From: Phycisphaeraceae bacterium
GTDB lineage: Bacteria > Planctomycetota > Phycisphaerae > Phycisphaerales > Phycisphaeraceae
Reading direction: 5' to 3'
DNA length: 43,492 nt
Assembly: GCA_029260595.1 (NCBI GenBank)
Contig: JAJDCY010000025.1
Span: forward strand, 1 to 43,492
Shown: one piece after another, positions 29,936-37,809 of the stretch
How the letters are laid out: every line of letters starts with the position of its first letter
Position numbering within the stretch: position 1 is the stretch's first letter
The notes under the pieces: model-generated
Told to the model about the DNA's origin: nothing
Database searches by the model: none
The model's input: only the letters and a program-made list of their open reading frames with translations
Translations under genes and position numbers: made by a program

Positions 29936-30559
29936 TTATGCCTTGCTTTCTACCCACCCACGTTGCCGAGCCTTCGTAAACAACCGGTCCCGCAACATTC
30001 CCCGTCCGCGATGGGCACGAGACTTAACCGTACCCACCGGAATCTCCAGCACCCTGGCCGCACCGGCGTAATCCAACTGCTCAATGTCGACCAGCAGGAG
30101 TGTCCAACGGATCTCATCGGGCAGTGTTTTTAGAGCCTCGACCATATCCTTGTCCTCGAACTGATCGAGGATCTTCTCCGGGTTGTCCCACCGGTCGTCC
30201 AACTGGCCCGAGGTGGCCGCTTCCTCCCGGCCCTCGACTTGATCGTATGAGTCAAGCCGAACCTCATGCTGGCGAGAACGGTTTGCTCGTAGCCGGTCAA
30301 TGAACGTCCTGCGGAGGATGGTCATCAACCACGCCTTGACATTGGTGCCCTCCTGAAATGAATCGATCGCCTTCATCGCTTTAAGCATGGTTTCCTGAAC
30401 CACGTCCTCCGCTTCTTGCTGGTGTCTGGTCAGGTACCTCGCCGTCCGCAAAAGACTGGCTAAATGTGGCCACGCGACCCGTTTAAAACGCTGGGCCTGA
30501 CCGTCGCCAATCTCCTGCCCTGGTGCGGGTTGTCTATTAGTTTCAAACGGATTAGCCAC
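29936..30559 (-). CDS. ECF RNA polymerase sigma factor
   Basis: A 207-residue sigma-70 family protein. Region 2 is clear: ARYLTRHQQEAEDVVQETMLKAMKAIDSF and NVKAWLMTILRRTFIDRLR. Region 4 reads LPDEIRWTLLLVDIEQLDYAGAARVLEIPVGTVKSRAHRGR, the usual helix-turn-helix. The frame is open to 30748, but a good sigma70-type promoter (30624-30652) lies inside that extension. I therefore take the GTG at 30559, leaving the exact start uncertain. It is followed at once by the anti-sigma gene. Likely targets are the nearby metal genes; no target promoter was identified. Confidence 0.88.
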   Translation of the reverse strand: MANPFETNRQPAPGQEIGDGQAQRFKRVAWPHLASLLRTARYLTRHQQEAEDVVQETMLKAMKAIDSFQEGTNVKAWLMTILRRTFIDRLRANRSRQHEVRLDSYDQVEGREEAATSGQLDDRWDNPEKILDQFEDKDMVEALKTLPDEIRWTLLLVDIEQLDYAGAARVLEIPVGTVKSRAHRGRGMLRDRLFTKARQRGWVESKA

Positions 30560-30623
30560 GGTCTGTAGTTCCACCAAGGAGACAAAGCCAGCCTTATCTT
30601 CTAAAGAACTGCAGTTTACAGGG

Positions 30624-30652
30624 ATTAGAATGGTTGAGATAGCGCGGGCCAA
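30624..30652 (-). promoter_or_regulatory. Sigma70-type promoter for the sigma/anti-sigma operon
   Basis: On the minus strand TTGGCC (30652 to 30647), a 17-base spacer, then TCTAAT (30629 to 30624). Transcription would begin near 30617, which places the sigma start codon downstream of that point. Confidence 0.45.
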
Positions 30653-30675
30653 ATCGCAATGCTCGTCCAAATCAA

Positions 30676-30705
30676 CAGCCCCTCGAGTGCTTTCCCGAGG
30701 GGCTG
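30676..30705 (-). terminator. Intrinsic-type terminator after the DUF2934 gene
   Basis: CAGCCCCTCG and CGAGGGGCTG are exact complements around a 10-base loop. On the minus strand the stem is followed by TTGATTTGG, a modest T-rich tract, so it fits termination of the leftward DUF2934 transcript. Confidence 0.55.
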
Positions 30706-30844
30706 TGGGGTGGCCTACGGTGGGCAATTCATCTCTTTGGCCGTGCACTCACTTCAGACCGGGGTTAGCTACTGCGGTTGTTCCTGAGTAATGGTTATGA
30801 TTCGCATCGGTTGGCATCACCCAGGCGTTCATTCACAGCCAGGC

Positions 30845-31090
30845 CTAAGCCTTTGCCGCTTGCGACTTCTCATCCTCATCCTCCAATTGATCTTCGGCTT
30901 CATACCAATTCTCTAAATCTTGGCCGTGAGGCCGGCCTTTGGCTAACCAGATCAGAAACGCCCGCTCGGCGATCTGCGTGTGTGGAACCGCGGCCCCTGC
31001 CTCGACCGGGGCTTCAGTCGATGGGGTTGCGCTAGCCGGCTCGGCTGACCGGGCCGCAGGTTTCTTAGTCTTGTTCTTTTGAACGCCCAT
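30845..31090 (-). CDS. DUF2934 family protein
   Basis: An 81-residue soluble protein. The N-terminal half is a low-complexity Lys/Ala/Pro tail (QKNKTKKPAARSAEP). The C-terminal half, ERAFLIWLAKGRPHGQDLEN with W and YEAE after it, is the DUF2934 signature. It ends with an acidic stretch and has AGGAGA in front of the ATG. DUF2934 proteins are common in proteobacteria and others but their role is unknown. It stands alone, with a terminator about 140 bases downstream. Confidence 0.8.
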   Translation of the reverse strand: MGVQKNKTKKPAARSAEPASATPSTEAPVEAGAAVPHTQIAERAFLIWLAKGRPHGQDLENWYEAEDQLEDEDEKSQAAKA

Positions 31091-31534
31091 GCTTCTGTCT
31101 CCTGGTGGTGTTATTTATGGATCGCTGATTGTTGTGCAGCGTTGGGTTGCCGGCTTTGCAACGTATAGTTGAGGACTCGCGGTAGATGACCGTTCCTCGC
31201 TCATCAGATTTAGGGCCGAGAAAACAATCGGCTCTGATACAAGAAAGACGCCATCTCTCTCTACATAAGCTCCAACGAGAGAGAGGAGGCATGAAGTTCA
31301 TTCTCAGGCAGGTTCTACCGCCCAGATCCAACTTCAAAGGCCGGAATTCCGCCACCTACTGCGATTGATGATGCAACATTGTTATGCAGATCACCGGTTA
31401 GATTGATTGATCGCCTCAATACCGGGCCGTCGCTGCGTTCAGCGTGGAACCTGCGGTCAACACCCCTCAGACTGCTCCAGGCATGGGCCCGGCGGGGCAT
31501 CGCCGGGCCGTGTGGATGGCGCTGCCTAAGGCGC

Positions 31535-31668
31535 TTGAACCCCTCAGACTCCAGACCGACCCGGCAGGGGGTCCGGAAGCCTGCCTTGCCCGTCCCTCGT
31601 CGCCGGGGCCTGAGGCCTTCGGCCATCGGTCGAACCCCGACGACGACGGCCGAGGACGGCAGGCATAG
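31535..31668 (+). repeat. Dispersed structured repeat, copy 2
   Basis: About 134 bases matching 16747-16881 in the same orientation. A third CCCCTCAGACT box lies 77 bases upstream (31463-31473), followed by a perfect 9-bp hairpin GGCCCGGCG-GGGCAT-CGCCGGGCC. The gap 31091-31888 holds this element and no convincing gene; frames open here run across the repeat and show no family resemblance. Confidence 0.85.
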
Positions 31669-31888
31669 CGGTAACGTTGTGTGCAATCGCGCCCCGAATT
31701 GGGAGAGCTGTAGCCGACAGCCCGGTCCTGTGCTACATCACGTTTTCATGGGTTGCTCATTTGCCACAGAGCGAGCAAGGAGATGCACCGCATAGGGTTT
31801 GCTGCGAGTTCACCGTCGAATTTTTCTCACCACCACCGCACGTTGCGTGTAAACGAGCGTATGATCTGGGGACCGGGAAGGAGCCCTA

Positions 31889-32620
31889 GTGCGGTACAAG
31901 CGGGTGTTGGTCAAACTAAGCGGCGGGGCCCTGGCGGGTAGTGAGTCGTCCGGGTTTGACCCGCGTTGCCTAGACCATATCGCGACCGAGCTCCTGAAAC
32001 TCCACGGCATGGGGATCCAGCTCGGGGTCGTCGTGGGTGGCGGCAACATCTTCCGCGGTAAGCTCGGGCACCAGTGGGGCATCGAGCAAGCCGAAGCGGA
32101 CAACATCGGGATGATGGCCACCGTTGCGAACAGCCTCATGCTCCGCGGGGTGCTCAGGGCCCGCGGCGAAGCGGAGGTTCGAGTGATGACCGCCATCCCC
32201 ATCAACAACGTCGCCGAACCGTTTATTCGACTCAGGGCCATCAACCACCTCAAGAAAAACCGCATCGTGGTCTTCGCCGCCGGCACCGGGAACCCCTACG
32301 TCACCACCGACTACGCCGCGGTTCAACGTGCCCTGGAACTGGAGGCCCAGGCCGTGCTTTCGGCTAAACAGGGGGTTGATGGCGTCTACACCGCCGACCC
32401 GCGAGACGACACGAGCGCAAAGCAATACCGCAAGGTCCGCTACGACACTGTCCTGGGAAAGAACCTGCAGGCGCTCGACCCCACAGCGGTGATGCTGGCC
32501 AAGCAGCACAGCCTGCCGGTCCATGTATTGGGTTTCGACGAACCGGGGGTGATGGGCCAAATCTGCAGCGGAGAAAACCTTGGCACGTTGATCAACGACG
32601 ACAGCGACGAGTTCGCTTAG
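31889..32620 (+). CDS. pyrH: UMP kinase (PyrH)
   Basis: A 243-residue amino-acid-kinase-fold protein that phosphorylates UMP to UDP with ATP. GTG start with GGAAGGAG 7 bases upstream. Residues match PyrH along the length: RVLVKLSGGALAG (KLSGEAL in E. coli), GVVVGGGNIFRG, NIGMMATVANSLMLR, AIPINNVAEPF, FAAGTGNPYVTTD, GVDGVYTADPRDD. Length is the same as E. coli PyrH. The Glu of KLSGEAL is Gly here. It is a housekeeping gene but sits between a dispersed repeat and a mer-like cluster, near a plasmid cassette, so it may be an extra copy; no tsf, frr or rpsB neighbour is visible. It is convergent with the MerTP-like gene. Confidence 0.9.
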   Translation: MRYKRVLVKLSGGALAGSESSGFDPRCLDHIATELLKLHGMGIQLGVVVGGGNIFRGKLGHQWGIEQAEADNIGMMATVANSLMLRGVLRARGEAEVRVMTAIPINNVAEPFIRLRAINHLKKNRIVVFAAGTGNPYVTTDYAAVQRALELEAQAVLSAKQGVDGVYTADPRDDTSAKQYRKVRYDTVLGKNLQALDPTAVMLAKQHSLPVHVLGFDEPGVMGQICSGENLGTLINDDSDEFA

Positions 32621-32842
32621 AAGAAGGTGCTTGAGATTGTGTCGTGGTGGTCTGTCGCGTTGCCCCATGGTCATTGTAAGGCCAAGACTCGGTGTTTCAT
32701 GAGCCCGAAATTTACATGATTGACGTGTCCACATGTTTCACAACAAAAGCCAGCTAATCCCTAAATCTGGCCTCGTGGTTACGCGAGAAGGTTTGTCTGG
32801 GGGCACAATCCTGAAAAGCCGGCGAATATGAAACCACCTACC

Positions 32843-33847
32843 CTATGGTTCGTTGATCTCGCCGGTAACCTGGTATCCCGCTCGTTGAACCGCCTCAACA
32901 AGTGAATTTCGTGACGCCGGAGAAGTGGCGTCAGTAGTCACAGCCGCCTGGCCCTCCGAATAGGATACCGCTGCGGTTTTAACACCCGGCACCTTCATCA
33001 ACTCGCTCTGAATGTGCGTTGCACAGGCTTCGCATGTCATCCCTTCAATGTGAAGAGTAACGGCGACCGTATTGGCCCCAGCGGCACTGCTTTCAGCCGT
33101 CGCTGTGCCAACGACAAAGTACCCCACGTAGTTCGGGAAGAAAGAGAAGCCGACCACCGCAACCGTTGCCAGCCAGAACATCACGCGGTTAAACCGCCGA
33201 AGTTTCGGGTTCGGAACCGCACACACCGAACCTGGTTCACAGGCGGGCTTTCGTAGGTAGATGAGATAAAACCCCACGCAGAGAAGCACCGCTGCAACCA
33301 CAAGAAACAGTGGACGCCACTGGCCAAACCAAGAGGATACACCACCGGCTGAAAGCCCAAACGCGATATGGATTAGAGGTAGCCAGCAGCAGGCAGACGC
33401 AACCACCGCCGACACCACAGACCCACCCGCAGCAATAAGCCCCGCACGGTCACTAACGTTACGTGACGTGTCGTCACCCTTTGATGTTTGAGGCTCAGGG
33501 CAGCAATTAGATCCGCTGCCACAAAATCCGACACCTGGTGTTGATTCAGACCCTTCCCCTGCTACCGCACCAATCAACATCTCCCGAGGAGGGACACCTT
33601 CACTGCCGTACATCCGGCATGAAAACGCGTAATCTGTCCGGCTACGGGCTTCAGGGTCGATATCCACGCCACCGACCTGGATGGTAGGAGAGCCAAAGAA
33701 ATGAAGCCGCTCGGCATCGGCCTGTGTTTTAACCTCCACCTCTTCGACTACGGCATCTACGCCAAGCTCGGTAACCACACTTCGAGCCATATCAACCGCT
33801 GGCCGATGATTGGGGCAGCCCTCGAAATAAAGCACCTGAATTTTCAT
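32843..33847 (-). CDS. Fusion of thioredoxin-like domain, MerT-like transporter and MerP-like HMA domain
   Basis: A 334-residue three-part protein. Residues 1-95 form a thioredoxin-like domain (VLYFEGCPNH with C11, cis-Pro segment GSPTI). Residues 109-116 hold a Cys-rich linker (C109, C115, C116). Residues 135-245 match MerT: helix 1 with the Cys pair ASACCWLP (C153, C154), the loop ACEPGSVCAVP (C203, C209; MerT has ACKPGEVCAIP) and a third helix. Residues 260-334 are an HMA domain, IEGMTCEAC (C272, C275), as in MerP. MerT and MerP bring Hg(II) from the periplasm to the cytosol. MerT-MerP fusions are known; the added thioredoxin-like head is notable. No merA reductase occurs in the window. 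Confidence 0.88.
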   Translation of the reverse strand: MKIQVLYFEGCPNHRPAVDMARSVVTELGVDAVVEEVEVKTQADAERLHFFGSPTIQVGGVDIDPEARSRTDYAFSCRMYGSEGVPPREMLIGAVAGEGSESTPGVGFCGSGSNCCPEPQTSKGDDTSRNVSDRAGLIAAGGSVVSAVVASACCWLPLIHIAFGLSAGGVSSWFGQWRPLFLVVAAVLLCVGFYLIYLRKPACEPGSVCAVPNPKLRRFNRVMFWLATVAVVGFSFFPNYVGYFVVGTATAESSAAGANTVAVTLHIEGMTCEACATHIQSELMKVPGVKTAAVSYSEGQAAVTTDATSPASRNSLVEAVQRAGYQVTGEINEP

Positions 33848-33931
33848 GGGGCGACCCTTTCATGCGTGCGTCATTGAACACCGGCGGCTGAAAACGCCCT
33901 CAGCCTAAAAACCTTGGTCTATCTATAAGGA

Positions 33932-33963
33932 AGCATACACCTTGAACCCAGGTTCAAGGTCAA
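33932..33963 (-). promoter_or_regulatory. MerR-type promoter with 20-base spacer
   Basis: On the minus strand TTGACC (33963 to 33958), 20 bases, then TATGCT (33937 to 33932). MerR-family activators act on promoters with 19-20-base spacers. It drives the thioredoxin-MerTP gene, whose ATG lies 85 bases downstream of the -10. Confidence 0.65.
33939..33960. promoter_or_regulatory. MerR operator dyad
   Basis: ACCTTGAACC-CA-GGTTCAAGGT: exact 10-bp arms with a 2-base centre, lying in the promoter spacer and touching the -35. This is the placement used by MerR, CueR and ZntR. Confidence 0.75.
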
Positions 33964-33971
33964 GCGATAGG

Positions 33972-34403
33972 TCAGGATTTCTTTTTCCGGCGTCGAGATG
34001 CCTTGGTTGTGAGGGAATTGAGGACCTCGCAACGACCGGTCCGTTCTGCCTTGCGGCAGAGCTCAAGCGATGACTTAAGGACCCGCTGAACGCGTCGGAG
34101 GTCTTTCATACGCTTAGACGCATCGGCCAGTCGCTCTTGGATAAGCTCCTGCACCTCCTGGCAAGGAGCGGTGCTCCCGTCACGCAGGTCGATGAGTGTC
34201 TGCACGTCCCCAAGGCGAAACCCGATTGCTTGGGCCGAACGGATAAACCGGAGTTGTTCAAGAGCGTCTTCGTTGTAATAACGATAGTTGCCCGCTGATC
34301 GGCCAGCCGGTTGGACCAACCCAATGCGCTCGTAATACCGCAGGGTGGACGTGGGGACCTCTGCGGCCTGGGCGAGCTCGCCAATCGTGTAATGCGTGGA
34401 CAC
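33972..34403 (-). CDS. merR: MerR-family regulator, probably Hg(II)-responsive
   Basis: A 143-residue activator/repressor with GTG start. The winged HTH reads YTIGELAQAAEVPTSTLRYYER and NYRYYNEDALEQLRFI. The Cys pattern fits mercury MerR: one Cys in APCQEV (like Cys82) and CRKAERTGRC with eight residues between the pair (as Cys117 and Cys126). CueR and ZntR have other patterns. It ends with a Lys/Arg-rich tail. The gene runs in the same direction as the MerTP fusion and its operator lies just after its own stop codon, so the regulator may be made from the upstream tonB transcript. Divergent merR is the usual arrangement in proteobacteria. Confidence 0.88.
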   Translation of the reverse strand: MSTHYTIGELAQAAEVPTSTLRYYERIGLVQPAGRSAGNYRYYNEDALEQLRFIRSAQAIGFRLGDVQTLIDLRDGSTAPCQEVQELIQERLADASKRMKDLRRVQRVLKSSLELCRKAERTGRCEVLNSLTTKASRRRKKKS

Positions 34404-34455
34404 AGCACGTCATTCTATGTGATGGAAGCCGGGTTATAGGATGGCCATCGACCGA

Positions 34456-35397
34456 TCATTCTTTGTTTAGAGTGAACTCAAAGGGGATCTGCACCCAGGT
34501 TGATACCGAACGTCCGTTGCGTGTCGCGGGCGTAAAGTGAGCCTCGCGCACCGCCGCAATGGCGGCTTGGACAAGTCGGGGGTAGCCGGCGTCGTTAAGC
34601 ACACGGATTCGGCCTGCGCGTCCATCGGGCAACACTTCGACCTCTAAGAGCACAAGCCCCTCTTCGCCCAATCTGCGAGACCGACGGGGATATTCCGGCT
34701 TGGGTAGATCAACTGCCTCGACGCCTGTCTCGATGCCGGCAGTGGCCGGTAATTTGTCGGCGGTGGGTGTAGGCGGGGCTGTGCTCGTCGGATGATCCAT
34801 CCTGGCGGCCTCTCGTTGGCGCTGCTGAAATACTGATGAGGGGCGGATCTCTGTTGGTTTTGAAGCGGGTACTTGTTTAGCGACGACGGTGTCATGCAGG
34901 ATTCGTGGCAACGCTGGTGGAGGACCCACCTCAATCTTTTGGTCGATCATAGATACCGGAGACGGTTCCACCGCGTGCTCTAATGATGGCGAGCTAACGC
35001 CCGTTTGAGTAGCAGTTCCTGTCGCTGCAACAGATTGAGATTTCCTTGCGGATGCCGGTTGATCCGTGACAGGAGGCTGAGATACATAGGAAAAGCTGCT
35101 TGGCGATTCCTTGCTAACATCATGAGGCTTGGCCTGCAGCTTCGCCCTAGGGTTCATCAGGGCTTCTAGCTCTTCTGTGGTGATGAAGCTCACGGTCACC
35201 TCCAGAGGCGGGTCACCTTGAGCGAATTGGAGTTGGGGCGGCAAAGAAGAGCGAGGCGGCCATGACAGGTTGCCCAGCACGGTAATGCCAACCGAGTGGA
35301 TCACCAGCGATAATCCGAAGGCAACCCATGTGGTCGGTGAGCGTGCCAATTCGGCTGTGAGCGAGGCCTCGATAAGATCTGTTGGGTCGCGGCTCAT
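34456..35397 (-). CDS. TonB-like energy transducer
   Basis: A 313-residue protein. A single N-terminal helix (TTWVAFGLSLVIHSVGITVLG, residues about 22-42) contains the Ser and His of TonB anchors. A long Pro/Ser-rich spacer crosses the periplasm. The C-terminal TonB domain begins near residue 229: PKPEYPRRSRRLGEEGLVLL, VLPDGRAGRIRVL, AAIAAVREAHFTPA. It would pass energy from ExbB/ExbD to the receptor encoded 21 bases upstream; exbB and exbD are not in the window. The merR-like gene starts 52 bases after its stop. Confidence 0.88.
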   Translation of the reverse strand: MSRDPTDLIEASLTAELARSPTTWVAFGLSLVIHSVGITVLGNLSWPPRSSLPPQLQFAQGDPPLEVTVSFITTEELEALMNPRAKLQAKPHDVSKESPSSFSYVSQPPVTDQPASARKSQSVAATGTATQTGVSSPSLEHAVEPSPVSMIDQKIEVGPPPALPRILHDTVVAKQVPASKPTEIRPSSVFQQRQREAARMDHPTSTAPPTPTADKLPATAGIETGVEAVDLPKPEYPRRSRRLGEEGLVLLEVEVLPDGRAGRIRVLNDAGYPRLVQAAIAAVREAHFTPATRNGRSVSTWVQIPFEFTLNKE

Positions 35398-35418
35398 CGG
35401 TTGTGAAGACTGACCAGT

Positions 35419-37641
35419 TCAAAACGTCATATCCACAGCGAAGACCAGGTTCCTGCCCGGTTCGTTCTGGCCTGAGCCATGGATGCGGTAATCCTCATCG
35501 AGGATGTTCTCAATGGCAAGCGTTAGCGTTACGTTGTCGTTAACGTGCCATCCGCCTCGGATGGTCAATAGCTCGTAGCCAGGCGTGCCGCCCGGTGGGA
35601 TGCGTTGGGTGTCGGACTGATCACGTGTCGAAAGTTTGTCTTGCTTGTCTGCCAGCGTGACCACAGCTTCGGCCCAGAATCGATTGTCGGGATGATCCCA
35701 GCGCAGGCCCACCAAGCCGGTCAATGGCATCACCCGGTCCATCGGTTCCCGTGTCACAACTGGCGCCGAAGTAGGAAAGGTATCAACCTCTCCCTCCATC
35801 CAAGTCAGTGCGCCGAACAGGGTCCACTGTGGATACACCTGCATGCTGGCGCCTACCTCGACTCCTTGGACGAACCCGTCGCCCGCGTTGCGCTTGGTGA
35901 CTTCCGAGTCACCACCAATGAGATTACCGGTGGGCACCCGTACGATCATGTCCTCAATATCGGTGTAGAAATATGCGGCTTGCAGAGTGAAGGTGTCATA
36001 ATTCGCCTTCACCCCGGCTTCGAACGAGATGAAGTATTCCGGATCCAACCCGGGGGATGGGGTCTCGATCTCGTTGCTGCGAGCGGTGTCCAGCCGTGTC
36101 AGGTCGGACAGGTTGGGGGCACGGAACCCCTGCGATACCCCCCCAAAGATGTTCCAGTGATCCTGTTCATCGACGTGGTAAACCGCCCGGATACTCCCCA
36201 CGACCGAATTCCAATCGTCTGTGATCGATATAGGGTTGCCGGTGTTGGGGTCCTGAACCCGGTTGGCGTCAGCCCGGGCATACGTGTAACGGCCGCCGAG
36301 GGTCAACTCGATAGCATCGCCGACCGGGACCGTGTCTTGCACAAACAAACCCAGCAGATCGTAGGTCGCATCGTCCGCGACGGGACCCTGGATGGGATTG
36401 CTGCTGGAGGATGAGTTGACGTTGTCGTGGTAATACTCAACACCGTAGGTCAGACGTCCGATGGGTGATTGCGACTCAAGCTGCGCCCAGAATCCAAACG
36501 TGTCGACGTCAAAGCCTTGAATATCGACCCGGTTGGGTCCAGGCCCACCTCCAGAAGGTGGTCGGATTCGGTGACGGGTTTCACTTTGCCGTTGGTGAGA
36601 AAAGCTGACGCGGAAGGTGTCAAAGAAGCTGTCTACGTTCTCTGCATGCAGTTGGATAAAGGTGAGCTCCCGCTCTTGATCGAGGTCACGCTGCAATTCA
36701 CTTCCCACGGTCGTACCCTCAAAACTCTTGGCGAAGATGGTCCGATGCGTGCGGGGCACGTTGTTCTGCCGGACGCGTTGGTGCAGCGCCACGAGTTTCG
36801 TGTCCGGGTCGAGTAAGTACTCGGTCTTGAAATCAGCGTCGTATTCGTCGTAGCCGGTGTCCGGCTGCCTGCCGATGTCGTCTCCGCCGATTAGGTCGCC
36901 GAAGTGTTTGCCCGTCCCACCGCCGAGGAACCCGAAAGCATCATCCGCAGTGAAACTCAGCTCCCCCCGCCCGGTGTGCGAGTTCTCCGCCGACGAGACG
37001 CGATAATAGGCGCGGCCACCGACCTGTCGGCCTTCGCCGTAGGTATAAGGTGACCTGGTAATGGCGTTGACGGTGCCGCCGATGGCATCCGAGCCGTAGA
37101 GCACCGAGCTTGGCCCTTTGACCACCTCCAGCCGTTGGACCGACAGCGGGTCAACCGTGTTCCAGTATTGGTTCGGTCCATCCCGGAAGACCGAGTTGTT
37201 GAGGCGGATACCGTCGATCAGAAGCACGTTGCGGAAGCCGGTGAACCCTCTGATGAACGGAGACCCCTGGCCGTGCGCTGTCTTTTGCACCATCACGCCC
37301 GGGACCTCGCGCAGCGCTTCCGGCGTGGTGCGGAAACCGGCGTCCCTGAGTCGGTCAGCCGATACCACATCGACAGAATACGGGGTGTCAAAAGGGTTAG
37401 CTTCCGACCTGGTTGCGGTGACGACGACCGTGTTCAATGTCGTCCTGTGCGGCAACGGGCTCAGCGGTGCGTCGGTTTGCGCGGCGTCGGGTGCGGAATG
37501 CCGGGCATCCACAAGCTCGTCGCGCCCGTAGGCCCGCGGCTCGATCAGGAGGATACCGAGTGCGATAAAGATACAGACTAGTGGCCTCAGGACAGGCAGA
37601 TCTACTTGTGTGTCGAGATACAGCGGTTGAACTTGGTTCAT
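35419..37641 (-). CDS. TonB-dependent outer-membrane receptor
   Basis: A 740-residue receptor. A signal region (LRPLVCIFIALGILLI) is followed by a TonB box-like TVVVTATRSE. The plug domain has TPEALREVPGVMVQKTAHGQ, FIRGFTGFRNVLLIDG and VEVVKGPSSVLYGSDAIGG, with ending motifs of the beta barrel (ENILDEDYRIHGSG, final Phe in VDMTF). It is in the heme/siderophore-type receptor group; the substrate cannot be assigned. It is followed by tonB, then merR and the MerTP fusion, all on the same strand. A metal-complex substrate is therefore worth considering. It diverges from the histidine kinase. Confidence 0.9.
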   Translation of the reverse strand: MNQVQPLYLDTQVDLPVLRPLVCIFIALGILLIEPRAYGRDELVDARHSAPDAAQTDAPLSPLPHRTTLNTVVVTATRSEANPFDTPYSVDVVSADRLRDAGFRTTPEALREVPGVMVQKTAHGQGSPFIRGFTGFRNVLLIDGIRLNNSVFRDGPNQYWNTVDPLSVQRLEVVKGPSSVLYGSDAIGGTVNAITRSPYTYGEGRQVGGRAYYRVSSAENSHTGRGELSFTADDAFGFLGGGTGKHFGDLIGGDDIGRQPDTGYDEYDADFKTEYLLDPDTKLVALHQRVRQNNVPRTHRTIFAKSFEGTTVGSELQRDLDQERELTFIQLHAENVDSFFDTFRVSFSHQRQSETRHRIRPPSGGGPGPNRVDIQGFDVDTFGFWAQLESQSPIGRLTYGVEYYHDNVNSSSSSNPIQGPVADDATYDLLGLFVQDTVPVGDAIELTLGGRYTYARADANRVQDPNTGNPISITDDWNSVVGSIRAVYHVDEQDHWNIFGGVSQGFRAPNLSDLTRLDTARSNEIETPSPGLDPEYFISFEAGVKANYDTFTLQAAYFYTDIEDMIVRVPTGNLIGGDSEVTKRNAGDGFVQGVEVGASMQVYPQWTLFGALTWMEGEVDTFPTSAPVVTREPMDRVMPLTGLVGLRWDHPDNRFWAEAVVTLADKQDKLSTRDQSDTQRIPPGGTPGYELLTIRGGWHVNDNVTLTLAIENILDEDYRIHGSGQNEPGRNLVFAVDMTF

Positions 37642-37737
37642 GGCTCGAGTGCTTGGGTGTTACTGTATGGACGAGGAAAAGCGCGAAACATAGCACGCCG
37701 CACCGTTACCCTCAAAAAGTGTGCAGTTTTTGCCCAC

Positions 37738-37769
37738 TTGTCGTGCCCGTTCTCTGCAACGGCTACAAT
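37738..37769 (+). promoter_or_regulatory. Possible promoter for the histidine kinase
   Basis: TACAAT at 37764-37769 is a good -10. The best -35 candidate is TTGTCG at 37738-37743, 20 bases away, so the match is imperfect. Transcription near 37776 would suit the ATG at 37810. Confidence 0.3.
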
Positions 37770-37809
37770 GGCGGCTTTGAAATGTGGGCGATACGCGTGG
37801 ACGTCACCG

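Noticed and set aside
29936..30748. Long form of the sigma factor starting at 30748
   Set aside because: The extra 63 residues have no sigma-like features and contain a promoter-like site and the upstream gene's terminator hairpin.
31315..31795. Open frames on both strands across the second dispersed repeat
   Set aside because: They run through the repeat and its hairpins, have Arg/Pro-rich shadow composition and no start signals.
31970..32734. Minus-strand frame of 254 codons opposite pyrH
   Set aside because: Shadow of the well-matched UMP kinase; composition typical of an antisense frame.
35605..36414. Plus-strand frame of 269 codons opposite the TonB receptor
   Set aside because: Antisense to clear receptor coding sequence; no ribosome site or family signature.
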